A stretch of DNA of 64,000 nt, taken from assembly GCF_029873635.1 (NCBI RefSeq), contig NC_080423.1:95561953-95625952 (forward strand). Direction: 5' to 3'. The notes beneath the pieces are model-generated. The model was given only the letters and a program-made list of their open reading frames with translations, had not been told where the DNA came from and made no database searches. Both the position numbers and the translations under genes were made by a program. Each line of letters starts with the position of its first letter. The stretch's first letter is position 1. Below are positions 31,700 through 42,685 of the stretch, one piece after another. This stretch comes from Malania oleifera. Its lineage: Eukaryota > Streptophyta > Magnoliopsida > Santalales > Ximeniaceae.

Positions 31700-32300
31700 A
31701 TTTTTTTATATTAAAAAAACTAATAGAAGAGAAAGACAATGATACAAGGTATTAAGGAGAACCAAAGATCCTCAAACTAAAAATAAAACAAAAAAATAAA
31801 TAAATAAAACAAAACGGGAAAAAATTCAACCCGTGTTTTCAAGCCTTGTCTGTCATAATTAACAATGTGATCAGGACAAATGTCAGAATGCTAATTATTA
31901 AGATGATCTCCATAAATGGAACATTGACCAAAGACCCTCTTCCCTCAATCAAGATTGTCCTTCAAACAGCAAAACACCAACCTAAGCATTTCCAAAGCAC
32001 CCCACTTGGTCATTAACCCCCATATTCTGGCCCTGTCCAAATATAGAACATTCACCCAAATCTAACGGCACATCATTTACAACCTCACATTTGAAGTGGG
32101 AGCACTAACATATACTTTGTCTGCTTCATCATCATTTTCCTCCATCAAGTAATCAAACAGCAAGCCTTCTCCAATTCTCATGTACTTCCCAGCTCATCCT
32201 CCATATCTTCCACCTGATCATAAAGAGATGTATCATACTCTAAATCCAAAACACCACCATCCTTTCTTAGACACTGTTTTCCCCTTCAGGAGCCCTCAGG
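31700..32300 (-). mobile_element. LINE ORF1-only remnant, copy 1
   Basis: The minus strand reads broken acidic ORF1 sequence (DGGVLDLEYDTSLYDQ, VEDMEDELG) and ends in a conserved tail HIVNYDRQGLKTRVE and stop. That is close to the ORF1 end of copy 2 (CLVNYDGKGIEKGLSWL). It is followed at once by a T-rich stretch, TTTTTAG, a GAGGATCTTTGGTTCTCC-type 3' block and an A-run ending near 31,701. No endonuclease or reverse transcriptase lies between ORF1 and the 3' end. Assignment to LINE ORF1 rests on the NYDGKG-type ending typical of eudicot L1 elements. Confidence 0.5.
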
Positions 32301-33210
32301 GCATTAAATAAATTGGAAAAAACTAGCTGTACAAGAATAATAGGTAGCAAGCTTCCAGAATTAATAACTTTTTTTCCTCTCATTGTCTATGACAAGGAGT
32401 TGCCTTGACTTAGTTGCCTCGACTTACTTGAGCATCAGATTCAATTCAAACCTGATTCTCAATTTTGTTGAAAATCTTTTCACCTGACATCATTGCTTGT
32501 CACATCTACAGGTGGTTCAATGATGCAACACCAAAATCTGACAACTTAAATTCTCAATTGCAATCTTTCAATTACAATGCTAGGAATATGAGGAAACTCA
32601 TTTGGGAAACCTAAATAAACTACAATACTAGGAAACCAAAATAAACTAAAGTATTATTTCCCTAAAAAGCTAATCCTCTAAAATCTTGATTCCTCAATAT
32701 TAATATCCTTGAATCTTGAAGACGTGACCCTAATGAAAATACCCTATGTTGATGTCAAATAGCAGATTGCCACTCCAAAGGTTAGTGAGATATGCCATCT
32801 GAGTGGTTGGTGAATACTCATGGTCACTTCTGAGAACAGAAGGAAACAAAGCTCTTGGGAGGTTTGGTGGCCTAAGGATATCTCTCCAATTCCCAAGCCA
32901 ATGAATTGGTCTAGAGAACTAAAAGAAGGACAAACATTTAAGAGAGAGAAAGATATTTATAAGTATTGGTGTGTTTAATTACCCCTTGGGAGGAAATTCC
33001 TCTAGTTCTTATAAATAGGTGTTTTCCACATCTCCTTCCTACAGAGGACGCATACCTTTCCTGTGAACGTGGGCCTCCCACCCCTAATATGGGCATGAGC
33101 CATTAACTATTCATATTTGGTGGTTTTGTGTTCATGGGCTTGTTTGTGGTCACAACTCCCTTGGTCATGGCTACTGGGTTGCTTTTCCTTATCTCGGTTT
33201 GAACATGGCT
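32301..33210. other. No gene recognised
   Basis: Mixed-composition DNA with short overlapping frames only. Confidence 0.5.
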
Positions 33211-33430
33211 GACCTGCTAGAACAAGTCTAGATTGCACATGACCAGCATGTGGTTGACCTGCCCAGAGGTTGTCTATGCCCCACATGACTTGCATGTGGC
33301 CGACCTGACCAGAGTAGGTCTACGTCCCATCTGACCTGAATGTAGCCGCTTGCCCAAATCAGACCCATGCCTCATGTGACCTGCACGTGGCTGCCCAGAG
33401 CAGGTTTGCACCACACATGACCAACATGCC
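33211..33430. repeat. 46-bp minisatellite, five copies
   Basis: GACCTGCCCAGAGNAGGTCT and CCCCACATGACCTGCATGTGG-like halves repeat with starts near 33,211, 33,256, 33,302, 33,347 and 33,388. It is GC-richer than its surroundings. Copies differ by several substitutions and the last two are shortened. The minus-strand frames here (33,107-33,295; 33,274-33,558) simply translate the repeat. Confidence 0.85.
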
Positions 33431-33960
33431 TTTGGCAGATCTACCATCAGCAGGTCTGCCTTTTTAGGGTTTTCATCAGTTCTTTTCCCAACAAATGCCC
33501 TCCCTCCACCTGGAAATCCAAACCAAGTCAAGGAGGGCTGATGTGGTTCTCTCAACATCTTCTCTGATTAAAGTGTGTCTTCTCATTTTCCAATTTATGT
33601 GCACTTGGTTGCCTAGGTAGATTTTATTTTTCCAAAGATGGGACTTTGATGAGTCAACTCTTGGGTTACCAAGGCACGTTTGTCAGACTCTCTTGGCCAT
33701 ACACGTGTCCTCATCTCATTAGGGGTTCTTGGCAGCATTTTCTTGCCAAAACTACTTGGCTCATTTATTTATTCTTCCTCCACTATTCAATTTTCACTTT
33801 GCTTCAATTTCTCCTCTTGCTTCCTTCTTCCTCACAGCCGCTTTTCTAATTTTTTCTGTCCATTTTCCATCACCATTTTTGTCGCCAACAATAGGTACGT
33901 GTGCTTGTCCTTTCTTGAGGGTTTCTTTGGCCAATTAGTATATTTCAAAGGAGCTAGAAG

Positions 33961-35860
33961 ATGGATGACATGGCTATAGTTCGCCCCGAATCTGGCTTTT
34001 GCAAGCTGCCACGAGGTGAATCAAGCTCTACCGACCTACCCTCCTCGTCCTCACATAGAGCAAATGGGGAGTTTTGGGTTCTTGATAGTGATTCAATCTT
34101 GAGGATAAGGGGAACTCACAATATTCATCCTTTTGTCTCTATGCCTCGCTAGATCGGGTGACCGAGCACATCTCCACTAACATAGGGAGCTAAGCCTTTA
34201 ACAGAGTCTTCTTCAAAGCTGGTTTGAGGCTCCCCTTGGATTCTTTTTTAGTGGAGGTGCTCAATTTCTATGGTCTTGCCCTAAATCAGCTCGTTCCCAA
34301 ATCTTGTTTGAGCTTTGTAAGCTTCATGGTGCTTCTCAAAATATAAGGTTACAAGCCAACTTTGAACATGATAAGAGCCTTTTTCCAACTAAAGGCTCAT
34401 CCTAGAGAGCCAGGGTGGTGCTATTTTAGCTACTACCCTAAGAAGAGCTCAGTATTCACATACCCAACCTCTATCCGTTATTAGAAAAGCTGGTTCTTTT
34501 GGGAATTTGGGCAAGACAAGGGATATTAGGTGGAAAGATCCAGACCTAGTTTCATTTAGGAATGCTCTCCCTTCCCTTTCAGCTATTAAGACAGATATTT
34601 GGACACCTGCTTTACGCGTCTGAGCAGTTCGGTGTTATTCACCATCAGGACCTACTCCAAAAAATGGTTTATTCACGATGCAGGCTATGTGCTAACATAT
34701 TGACTCATGCCAGTAGGATTTTATTGTTATATCAAATTAAACTTTGCTCTTGTTTGATCTTGATGTTCTGATGATACATGTAGAGATGTTGACCAATGTT
34801 GACCTCAGCAAATTCAAAAGGATGAGCAAACAAAGCTCTAAGTCAAAAAGAGGAAGAACTCTAAAGGTCAACATGTTGATGCCACTCCTGATTGAGGTGA
34901 GTGATCTCCTCAACCTACTGCGAGGTCCCCTCGGTCTGCTTCGAGTCTTTTGAGGGTTCAAACATCCCCAATGCCGGTTGATGCGTCCGTTGCATCTGGA
35001 TTCCTCTCTCATTCTCAGTCATCCCTGCCAAATCTCCTAGTATGTGTAGGACTTTCTCCTACTACATTCCTGTTGCCAGTTCAATATTTCATGATCCAAT
35101 ACTTGCTCGCCACTTGTCTAAGTGTATCGCGCTTCCTGAAGATCGCCAGGAGATGGATGGTCATCTCCCTGAGGTGTTGGCCTGTTTGCTTATGCACCAA
35201 GGTTACATGGTGGGGCTTTTATTTCTCCTTCTAAATTTAGAGTTGGTCATTTCGTCTTCATTTACTCATCAACTTCTCTTTCTATTTTCCACACTTCTTA
35301 AGGAGAGGATGAATGTTGCTCTCCTCAAGGTGGGTGAGAGTCATAGAAAGCTTGACTGGTAAAGAGGCCCTTCGCTAGAAAGAAGAGAAATTTTGCAACC
35401 TCCAAGGTAGGTATCATGACTCATCCAACAAGTACAAACCTGGAGAAGGAGTGCGAGCATGTTGCAAAGCTGAAGGAGAATCTGGCCACTGCCCTAGGCG
35501 AGGTGGAGAAGCTTGAGAAGGAAAAGAAAGAGATGAAAGCCAAAGCTGAGCAGGCAGTGAACTCCTTCATTGCCTCCGAAGACTATCAAAAAGCCTTTGG
35601 ACAAGAATGCTTTTGCCTCCTACAAATTTGCTTTCACAGATTGCAAAGATCAAGTTCTTAGGGAGTTCCCCTCTCTCAACTATGAGGGTGTGAGGCTGTG
35701 AGCTCGACTAGCTATGGCAAGAGCAACAAAGAGGGTGATGGAAACGGGAATGAGGAGGATGAAGAGGAGGAATTGATTCCTCCTTTGTTCTTGTATGACT
35801 TGGTGCCTTTTTTTAGTGGTCCCTTTTGTAATTTTCTATCAAATCAATGAAAGAGGCTTC
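33961..35860 (+). pseudogene. Decayed 'putative gypsy type transposon' domain gene
   Basis: The start ATG at 33,961 opens MDDMAIVRPESGFCKLPRG. After frame changes, 34,210-34,560 reads VFFKAGLRLPLDSFLVEVLN, FYGLALNQLVPKS, AFFQLKAHPREPGWCYFSYY and KKSSVFTYPTSIRY. This is the plant domain annotated as a putative gypsy-type transposon or transposase (PF04195 as I recall it). The C-terminal part is a coiled coil (35,416-35,580: KECEHVAKLKENLATALGEV, EKLEKEKKEMKAKAEQ), then DYQKAFGQE and YKFAFTDCKDQVLREFPSL, and an acidic end near 35,760. At least six stops and several shifts break it. The biochemical function of this family is not established. Confidence 0.6.
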
Positions 35861-36756
35861 TGACCTCATCTATCTTTTACAACTTAACCCAAATGTGGAA
35901 TGATGAACTTTTATCTCATTGTGCTTGCCTTTGCCTTTATTGAAATTTCTTTGATGATCATGTCCCAGCTTTGCCTTACTTGATGGCTTTGGGATAAATA
36001 AACATCCACTAACCTAGAAAGTAGTGACTTGACAGTCTCGAGCTGCTTCATAATTTTTCAATTTTTTCAATCTGTTTTAAAATTTTTAAGCTATATGTTA
36101 ACAAGAAAAATTCAAACTTTGGCTAAAGAGTAGAATTTCAAAACTATTCGAGGAAAAGTTTAGGGGAAAAAACAATTTTTGTGAAGAAATTAAGAAAATT
36201 TTGGTTGAAATCACATTTTAAAATATATATACATGAAGCAACTTTGACAACGAAATTGAAATAAACAAAAGAAAGAAGCAAATGGCCTATGTTTTTGATA
36301 AATTGTCCCCGAGTTAGGAAACCTAAATAAACTAAAATACTAGTTCCTTAAATAAAACCCCAAAGTTTTGCTCCGTAAATAATAATATCCAGAATCCTGA
36401 AGATATGACCCTAATAATATCCTAGACAAAACAAAGAAAAATATAAATTATATAATTAAAACAGAAATTTTCTCCATGCTGATTGCATCATTGGCCTATG
36501 TATAATTTAGCCCTGCATTTTCATTCAACAATTAGGTCTGTATGAGCATCGCAGAGGGCCGGACAATTTCATTTTATACCTTTTGGGCCAGTGAGCTGGA
36601 TGGCTAAAGACCAAGTCAAAGGCTTTTTCTGCCTCCTCCTCAACCCAAAAAGAGTCCATCTGGAGGCCAAACTAATAACCCAAGTGATCCAATTGCTACA
36701 ACAACCTTATGCCTAAGATTTTTGGCCCATCCTATCTAATTAAAAGAATATTAGAA
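35861..36756. other. AT-rich DNA, no gene recognised
   Basis: No frame of note on either strand. Confidence 0.55.
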
Positions 36757-37438
36757 TTTTTTTTAGATAATAAAAGATGGAATATTAGATTGAGAAAGAG
36801 AAGTTACAACCTAAGGGGACAAGAGGTCCACCTGAAAAAATAAAAACAGAAACAAAACAAAAAATAATAATAAAGATGAAAATAAATATAACAACTAAAA
36901 AAAAAATTAACCAAAAAGTACTCATAACCAAGAAAGCCCCTTCTCAATCCCTTTTCCATCATAATTCACCAAGCACTTTAAATTTGCAAGCTCCCTCTGA
37001 CCCTTCTTCGCCTTGTACATACCCCCATCAAAGTGGACACCAGTTCCAACTTCCACCAGCATCACACACTTTAAATCCAATCTACCCATTATATTTTGGG
37101 CTTCTAACCCCTTCCTAAAAATCACCTCCACTGGTGTGGGTAAAATTCCATCATTGCACTGCTGTTTATTACCCAAACCATCGTTCCCCAAAATAGGAAC
37201 CCCCTCCAAACCTTCCATTGGGGCAGGATTTACATATGATAGATCCCCAAGAACATCACAGGAATCAGAAACATAACCATATTGTTCCCAATTCTCATCC
37301 CACAGCAAAACACCACCACAGTCAAACTCGCTGATGTCATCACTATTGTTATCTGAACAATCTCCCCATTTCTTAGCCTCCTTTCCTTTGCTAACTCCAT
37401 CACTTTCTATATCCTTCATCTTAGCAAGTGCCCACAAT

Positions 37439-37442
<4 letters not shown>
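36757..37442 (-). mobile_element. LINE ORF1-only remnant, copy 2, 3' part
   Basis: A 171-codon open frame (37,437-36,922, minus) encodes an acidic ORF1 C-terminal region (GDCSDNNSDDISEFDCGG ... KAKKGQRELANLKCLVNYDG, KGIEKGLSWL, stop). The KKGxREL..L...NYDGKG ending is typical of ORF1 in eudicot L1 elements. Directly after the stop come a T-rich stretch, TTTTTTCAGG, TGGACCTCTTGTCCCC and an A-run (T8 at 36,757-36,764). That 3' block resembles the 3' end of the ORF2-bearing LINE at 53,176 (GAGGACCACTTATCC). ORF2 is absent. The 5' part continues at 42,686 after the inserted LINE. Confidence 0.6.
37432..37442. repeat. Target site duplication of the LINE, left copy
   Basis: CCACAATGCTC, identical to 42,686-42,696. 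Confidence 0.8.

Positions 37443-37469
<27 letters not shown>
37443..37469 (-). other. Poly(A) tail of the 5.24-kb LINE
   Basis: A T-run of about 27 bases on the plus strand, next to the conserved 3' end AGGAGGTGCCGCCCTC. A T-run this long suggests a relatively recent insertion. Confidence 0.85.
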
Positions 37470-37475
<6 letters not shown>

Positions 37476-37849
37476 GAGGGCGGCACCTCCTATCTTTATT
37501 AGAAAACCCCTCACTTATGGCGGAGGAAAACCGTGGTTCCAACCTTGAAACTTGGGGAAAACTCAAACCCTAAGACTCTAAAACTGACTTAACCAACTTA
37601 TTCAAAACCAATAAACCAATGATCAACAACCAAACAAATAAATAAGAACTAAAAAACTATAAGTGAAAAACAAACAAAACTCCGGAAGATCTCAAGAAAT
37701 AAACCAACCACTCCAACCGTCACAAACACCAGCACAAAGCTTCACGAGCGCAAGGAGGGAAATCCCAACAAATCCAATCAAATCATTCCCCTGATTTGCT
37801 GTGGAAGCTCATCCTGGCAACTATATGATCAAGATATACCAGATTCACC
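37470..37849 (-). other. 3' untranslated region of the LINE
   Basis: Between the RNase H stop at 37,850 and the A-tail. It ends on the minus strand with CTTATAGT..., GGTTTTCCTCCGCC, TAATAAAGATAGGAGGTGCC. The last 35 bases recur in the mini-insertion at 27,105-27,156. Confidence 0.75.
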
Positions 37850-38482
37850 TTACTTGGCAAAGAAATCCGCACTTTGATTCGCCACCCTGTAAACATGTTC
37901 CACTTTGTAATGTATGCCTCTCAAAGCCAACACAAGCTCTTCCCACAATTCCCATAAGTTCCAAGCCAAACACTTCCCAGAATTAATCCACTGAACCAAC
38001 AAAGCATAATCACAGGCAATCTCCACTTGATCAAATCCGAGATCTTTGCACAGATTAATCCCTATAATAATCACTTTCAATTCAGCCATATTATTGGTTC
38101 CATAACCCAGTAATGAGGAAAAAGCTGCTTTAAATAATCCTCTTTCATCTCTTATCATGCCTCCACCACCACAATTACCTGGGTTACTTCTACAGCTTTC
38201 ATCCAAATTCAACTTAACCCGACCTATCCCAGGTTTACACCATCTAATTACACGAGGAAGACGAACCCTCACATTTTTTACTTGAATATTCAAAGCACGA
38301 AGGACTGCAATATTCGTGTAAGAAGCAAGTGCACATTTAGTTAACTTGTATGAAATGGATCTCAACCAATATTTAATATCAAGCCACACAGGTCTCACCG
38401 AATCATGGATTGATAACATCCTGGCTCTACATCGACGAGTCCAAGGTCTCCAAATGATGAGACTAGGTATGAGACCTACCAA
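37850..38482 (-). pseudogene. RNase H domain, C-terminus of LINE ORF2
   Basis: Open frame of 210 codons. It reads VKLNLDESCRSNPGNCGGGG, RDERGLFKAAFSSLLGYGTN, NNMAELKVIIIGINLC, EIACDYALLVQWI and HVYRVANQSADFFAK. All four acidic residues of the RNase H site are visible (Asp in NLDES, Glu in MAELK, Asp in ACDYA, Asp in SADFF). A plant-type RNase H at the C-terminus is known for many plant L1 elements. A stop separates it from the zinc-binding region upstream, and the start codon here is only the first Met after that stop. Confidence 0.88.
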
Positions 38483-38518
38483 AATGCCTAACTGTGAGGC
38501 CCGTCTTGCACAACTAAA

Positions 38519-39274
38519 CTAGAAATTAACTGTGGCTTTCCATGCATTCGTTACCATACAACTAACACCCAACGCCACTGCTGCTTGTTTCCATACCTCC
38601 TGAGCAAAAGATCCCGTGCAAAACACATGGTCCAGAGATTCAATCTTGGCATTTGAACAACAATCACACCGAGAGGCCATCTGAACACCTACTTCTTGAA
38701 TATGAGTATCAACCGGAAAACAAGCGAACCAAGACTTCCACATACAAATTGACACCCATTTTGCCAACATAGGATGCCAGATCCATTTTGAAACTAAGAA
38801 TTCCTCTTTACGATCCCTTACAATTTCCCAAGCACTTGCTGTGGTAAATTTTCCATCTGTTGAAGGTTCCCAAATTACTGTATCTAGACCCTCCTTGCAA
38901 GAAATAATAGAGTTCATTACTTGCTCAGCCTGTTCTTCACCCAATAGATCCACTAATAAATCAACATTCCACCCATCTCTATCCCAACAATCTCGTGTTC
39001 GTAGCTTATGGTTTCTGATTTCCTGAACCTTAGCACAAAGGGGACCGAAGGCTAACCATCGATCAAACCAAAAAGAGGCCGACCCTTCTTTAATTTGAAC
39101 ACGAACATGCTCCAATACTTCAGGTATCACACGAGCAATCGATCTCCAAAATCTAGTTCCTTTATCTGGCTTTATTTCTCTCAAGTGGTGTCTATTATTC
39201 AAATACTTGGCTTTAAAGAATTGAGTCCACAAATTATCCATAGTTAACAATCTCCACACAAACTTCATATGCAA
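38519..39274 (-). pseudogene. LINE ORF2: region between RT and RNase H, with zf-RVT
   Basis: The frame reads KFVWRLLTMDNLWTQFFKAKY, FWFDRWLAFGPLC, KWIWHPMLAKWVSICMWKSW and the zinc-binding block CDCCSNAKIESLDHVFCTGS (zf-RVT), ending VTNAWKATVNF and a stop. It is shifted by one base relative to the reverse transcriptase. The shift falls in an A-run (plus-strand T-run at about 39,279-39,285), an easy slippage site. Confidence 0.88.
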
Positions 39275-40502
39275 TTGATTTTTTTACTTCCTCAAAATCC
39301 CTAATACCCAAACCACCCTCACAAACAGGCTTACATATATTAGGCCAGGAACACCATTTCCTTTTTCTTTTATCATTTACTCCACTCCAAAAAAAATTCG
39401 ATAACATAGAATTTAACTTTGTGAAGATAATATTAGGAATGTCAATTACCGCTAATTGATGAACCGCCATTAATGATAATACATGCTTAATTAAAACTAA
39501 GCGAGCCCCTTGAGATAAAAGCTTAAATTTCCAACCCGCTATCTTTTTCCTCAATTTAGCAACTAAAGACTCTAAACTACGGGCCGTAAGACAACCCGAT
39601 ACCAAAGGAACACCCAAGTATGTAGCAGGAAATCCTCCTTTAGCAAAGTCAGTCATACTTAACAAGGATCGCTTCTGAGCATAAGCAATTCTCTTTGACA
39701 AAAAAATACTTGACTTGTCTTTATTTATCATTTGGCCAGACCAATCCTCATATTTCTTAAGAGTCTTGATAACCATTCAAATGGAACTTCTCTTACCATT
39801 GGCAAAAATAAGAATGTCATCCATATAGAGTAGGTGAGATACCAAAGGCGCCCCACGAGGATGAAAGCAAGCCCCTATCTTATTCTCCATAAAATTTTTC
39901 TTTAGAAGCCGAGAAAGAACTTCCTATAAAATAATAAACAAATAAGGAGATAGAGGGTCTCCCTGGCGAAGCCCTCAAGAAGGTTTAAAGAAACCTTTAT
40001 AAGTGTCATTCATCATAATGGAGAACCAAGGAGAGGAAACACATTCCGTCACTAAACCACAGAATCTCTGGGAGAATCCAAAGCTTTTCAGAACCAAGTT
40101 TAAAAAATCCCAATCAACCCTATCATAAGCCTTAGCCAGGTCTACTTTGATCATTACATAACCACCATTAGACTTCTTATGCAGAGAATGAACCATTTCT
40201 TGTGGCAATGAAATATTTTCAAATATATTTCTACCGGGAATGAAAGCTCCTTGCTCCGAAGAAATCAATGCAGACAATAAACATAACATCCTTGCTACAA
40301 TAATTTTTGAAAAAATTTTGTAGATAACACTACAAAGACTAATAGGCCTGAACTTGTCAAAACTCTGGGGATTTTAAACTTTTGGGATTAGAACAATGTA
40401 AGATGCAGAATAAAATCCAGGAAGAAGAGACCCAACAAAAAAATCTCTAACTGCCTCGATCACCTCTTCTTTTACAATATCCCAACAATCATGGAAAAAA
40501 GT
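39234..40502 (-). pseudogene. Reverse transcriptase of the LINE (ORF2), stops present
   Basis: It copies LINE RNA at a nicked target. Motifs in order: FRPISLCSVIYKIFSKIIVA (about 40,350), SEQGAFIPGRNIFENI (40,250), VMIKVDLAKAYDRVDWDFL (40,150), GLRQGDPLSPYLF (39,970), the catalytic LLYMDDILIFANG (about 39,820), KSSIFLSKR, YLGVPLVSG, and WPNICKPVCEGGLGIRDFEE. YMDD is intact. In-frame stops lie near 40,504, 40,375, 39,976, 39,925 and 39,778, and the reading shifts near 39,280. Confidence 0.92.
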
Positions 40503-41876
40503 CTAACCAAAACCATCCGGACTTGGGCTACTATTTCTCGGGATAGAAAGAATAGCATTCCTTACCTCCACTTTGGACGGAGCATGACAAAGAGCAATAT
40601 TCTCCTCTTCAGAAATCATAGGAGATATAATATCATCAAGGTAAGTTGTTCGACTAGGTCTTGCACCTGTTAAGAAAGTTTGAAAATACCTTACTGCACC
40701 CTCATGAACAGCCTCCATAGAATCCAACACTTCTCCGTTCAGAAGCTTCAATGAATGAATCATAGCCTTCTTCCTCTTTTGGTTCACAAATGCATGAAAG
40801 AACTTTGTATTATTATCCCCCGCCTCCAACCACTTCTTTTTGACTAGCTGAGAAATACGAATCTCCTCCCTCTTTTCCCAAACTTCCAACTCGAGTTTAG
40901 AAAGGAAGAAATCTTCCTCAATTCCTAGCGAATACCCTTCCTGAAGTTGAGCCTCTAGAACTTCCATACTTTCCTCCAGTTTTTTAATGTTCTGATGCAC
41001 ATGTTCAAATACCTGCTTGTTCCAATTTCGGATTGCAACTTTCGTGTGCTTCAATTTAGCAGCAAGTCTAACTAAACTCGTGCCATGGGATTCCTCCCTC
41101 CAAGCTTCCTCCACGCAAGACTTAAAATACTGATGAGTGCTCCACATATTTTGATACCTAAAGGGAGAAGGACCATACCGCTGCAAATTTCTATGAAACT
41201 GAATAATCAATGGGTTATGATCTGAAGTCCTCCTATTTCCATACTCAAAATAAATATTTGGCAAAGATTGAAGAAGAGTCGAATTATAGAGGACCCTATC
41301 CAGTTTTGCCCAACTCCGAGAATTTCCACTGTGACCATTATACCAAGACATGTTGCTGCCAATAACAACCAAATCCATAAAACCACAATTGTCCAAGCAA
41401 GTATTAAATTCCTCCATAGCCGATAACGGCCTCGTATGACCACCAATACATTCCAAATCTAAACGGATGATATTAAAATCTCCCGCCACTAACCAAGGGA
41501 AATCATCCCTCTTTACAAACTCCAAATCATTCCAAAGTTCCTGGCGATATGTTTGACGACTTTTAGCATAAACAAATGAAGCCAAGAAATTCTGGTCCAC
41601 AAAACTAAAAATACTCAAAATACCTTGATCAGACATATGTTGTAACTCAAAGTGCACTTCCTCTTCCCAAAACATCCAAAGTTTACCCCCCATTGATGCA
41701 TTCGCACAAAAATTCGAAAAATTTAGAAAGCCAGCCCATTGCGACGTCAAACTTTCATCAGAAAATGTCTCTGAAAGAACCAAAATAGAAGGCGAAAATT
41801 TCCTCATTAACTTTTGTAAACGGCTTTTAGACGTGCCTAAACCCCGCACGTTCCACACTAGAATTGTATTAATCAT
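40503..41876 (-). CDS. LINE ORF2 N-terminus: APE-type endonuclease, open frame of 457 codons
   Basis: It nicks the target DNA for priming. The start ATG at 41,876 gives MINTILVWNVRGLGTSKSRL, the usual ORF2 beginning. Endonuclease motifs: Asn in WNVRGLG, Glu in VLSETFSDE, VAGDFNIIRLDLE (Asp and Asn of GDFN), and TSDHNPLIIQF (Asp-His of SDH). The linker FFHAFVNQKRKKAMIHSL and SSPSPDGFG lead into the reverse transcriptase and are cut by a stop. As a frame it is intact. As part of ORF2 it is a truncated product. Confidence 0.9.
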   Translation of the reverse strand: MINTILVWNVRGLGTSKSRLQKLMRKFSPSILVLSETFSDESLTSQWAGFLNFSNFCANASMGGKLWMFWEEEVHFELQHMSDQGILSIFSFVDQNFLASFVYAKSRQTYRQELWNDLEFVKRDDFPWLVAGDFNIIRLDLECIGGHTRPLSAMEEFNTCLDNCGFMDLVVIGSNMSWYNGHSGNSRSWAKLDRVLYNSTLLQSLPNIYFEYGNRRTSDHNPLIIQFHRNLQRYGPSPFRYQNMWSTHQYFKSCVEEAWREESHGTSLVRLAAKLKHTKVAIRNWNKQVFEHVHQNIKKLEESMEVLEAQLQEGYSLGIEEDFFLSKLELEVWEKREEIRISQLVKKKWLEAGDNNTKFFHAFVNQKRKKAMIHSLKLLNGEVLDSMEAVHEGAVRYFQTFLTGARPSRTTYLDDIISPMISEEENIALCHAPSKVEVRNAILSIPRNSSPSPDGFG

Positions 41877-41879
41877 AAA

Positions 41880-42685
41880 TCAAGTTTCTTTGGACAGGTA
41901 ATAACCCATTGAGACTTCTTCTCACTTTGCCCATTAATATCCTTCCAACTTAACAAGCGGAACATGTAAATCATCATCCGAACAATAGCCTTTTTCCAAT
42001 GGGAGTTTCTCCAAAGTATTTGTCTCCACCTTCCTATCCGATTCACAATTATGTAGGACATACCTAGGCATGATTGTACACTCTTGTTCCAAGATTTTTG
42101 AAACCATGTTACAAGATGTCATCAACTGATCACGCACTACTATAACATCTTCCACTATTAACATATCAACGTTTTGTGTTCATCTGCAAAATCTCCACTT
42201 TAGGCCTCAGTTCTTCAGGAACAAACTCCCCCTCTTCCATCTCACTTTGCGTAACTGTCTCAACCACTGGCAAAATTTGTAATGTCATTGCACCCTCTTG
42301 AACATGATCCACCTCTAAAGGTTCTTCAACAATGCATGGATCTATCAATTCTCTCTGAGCTTCTTTCCCTTTATCCAAATGCTTCAAACGCCAAACTTCT
42401 TGTCGATTTTCTTGTCTAGCATTTTTCGTATCCTTACGTCTATCCCCAATTTTCTATTTCCTTTCACCCATTAGGCATACCACCTTTGAATGCCCTTGTC
42501 TATGACATTTCTCACAATAAAATCCTTGCTTTTCGTACCTCACTTCCTACCAAATTTTCTGATTTGCAGAAACAACAATCGAGAAAGCATCCACCTGATC
42601 TGCCAATAAATCCACCTCCACGCACATTCTCGCACCCATAGCCCTAGTTCGGTTAAGCATAGCATTGTCAGTTCCCAGATATCGA
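41880..42685 (-). pseudogene. LINE ORF1, C-terminal part with CCHC zinc knuckle
   Basis: An RNA-binding protein gene. The element begins inside it: GRYLGTDNAMLNRTRAMGAR, MCVEVDLLADQVDAF, then a CX2CX4HX4C knuckle (CEKCHRQGHSKVVC, about 42,520-42,478). A Glu-rich region follows (EEPLEVDHVQEGAM, SEMEEGEFVPEELRPKVEI, 42,387-42,166) and a short tail before ORF2. Stops lie near 42,548, 42,455 and 42,166. The N-terminal half (the DUF4283-like part) is missing because the insertion is 5'-truncated at 42,685. Confidence 0.8.

Larger units (their letters stand above)
37443..42685 (-). mobile_element. L1-type LINE, 5'-truncated, 5.24 kb, minus strand
   Basis: The element begins at 42,685 inside ORF1 and runs through ORF2 (endonuclease, reverse transcriptase, zinc-binding region, RNase H) to an A-tail (T-run 37,443-37,469). 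CCACAATGCTC flanks both ends (37,432-37,442 and 42,686-42,696), an 11-bp target duplication. It sits inside an older LINE ORF1 remnant on the same strand. ORF2 keeps its catalytic motifs but has about five stops and one frameshift, so it is inactive though not very old. Confidence 0.92.

Noticed and set aside
37013-37276. Plus-strand open frame of 87 codons
   Set aside because: Antisense shadow of the LINE ORF1 remnant.
38841-40673. Plus-strand frames at 38,841-39,026 and 40,491-40,673
   Set aside because: Antisense shadows of LINE ORF2, whose minus-strand motifs are clear.
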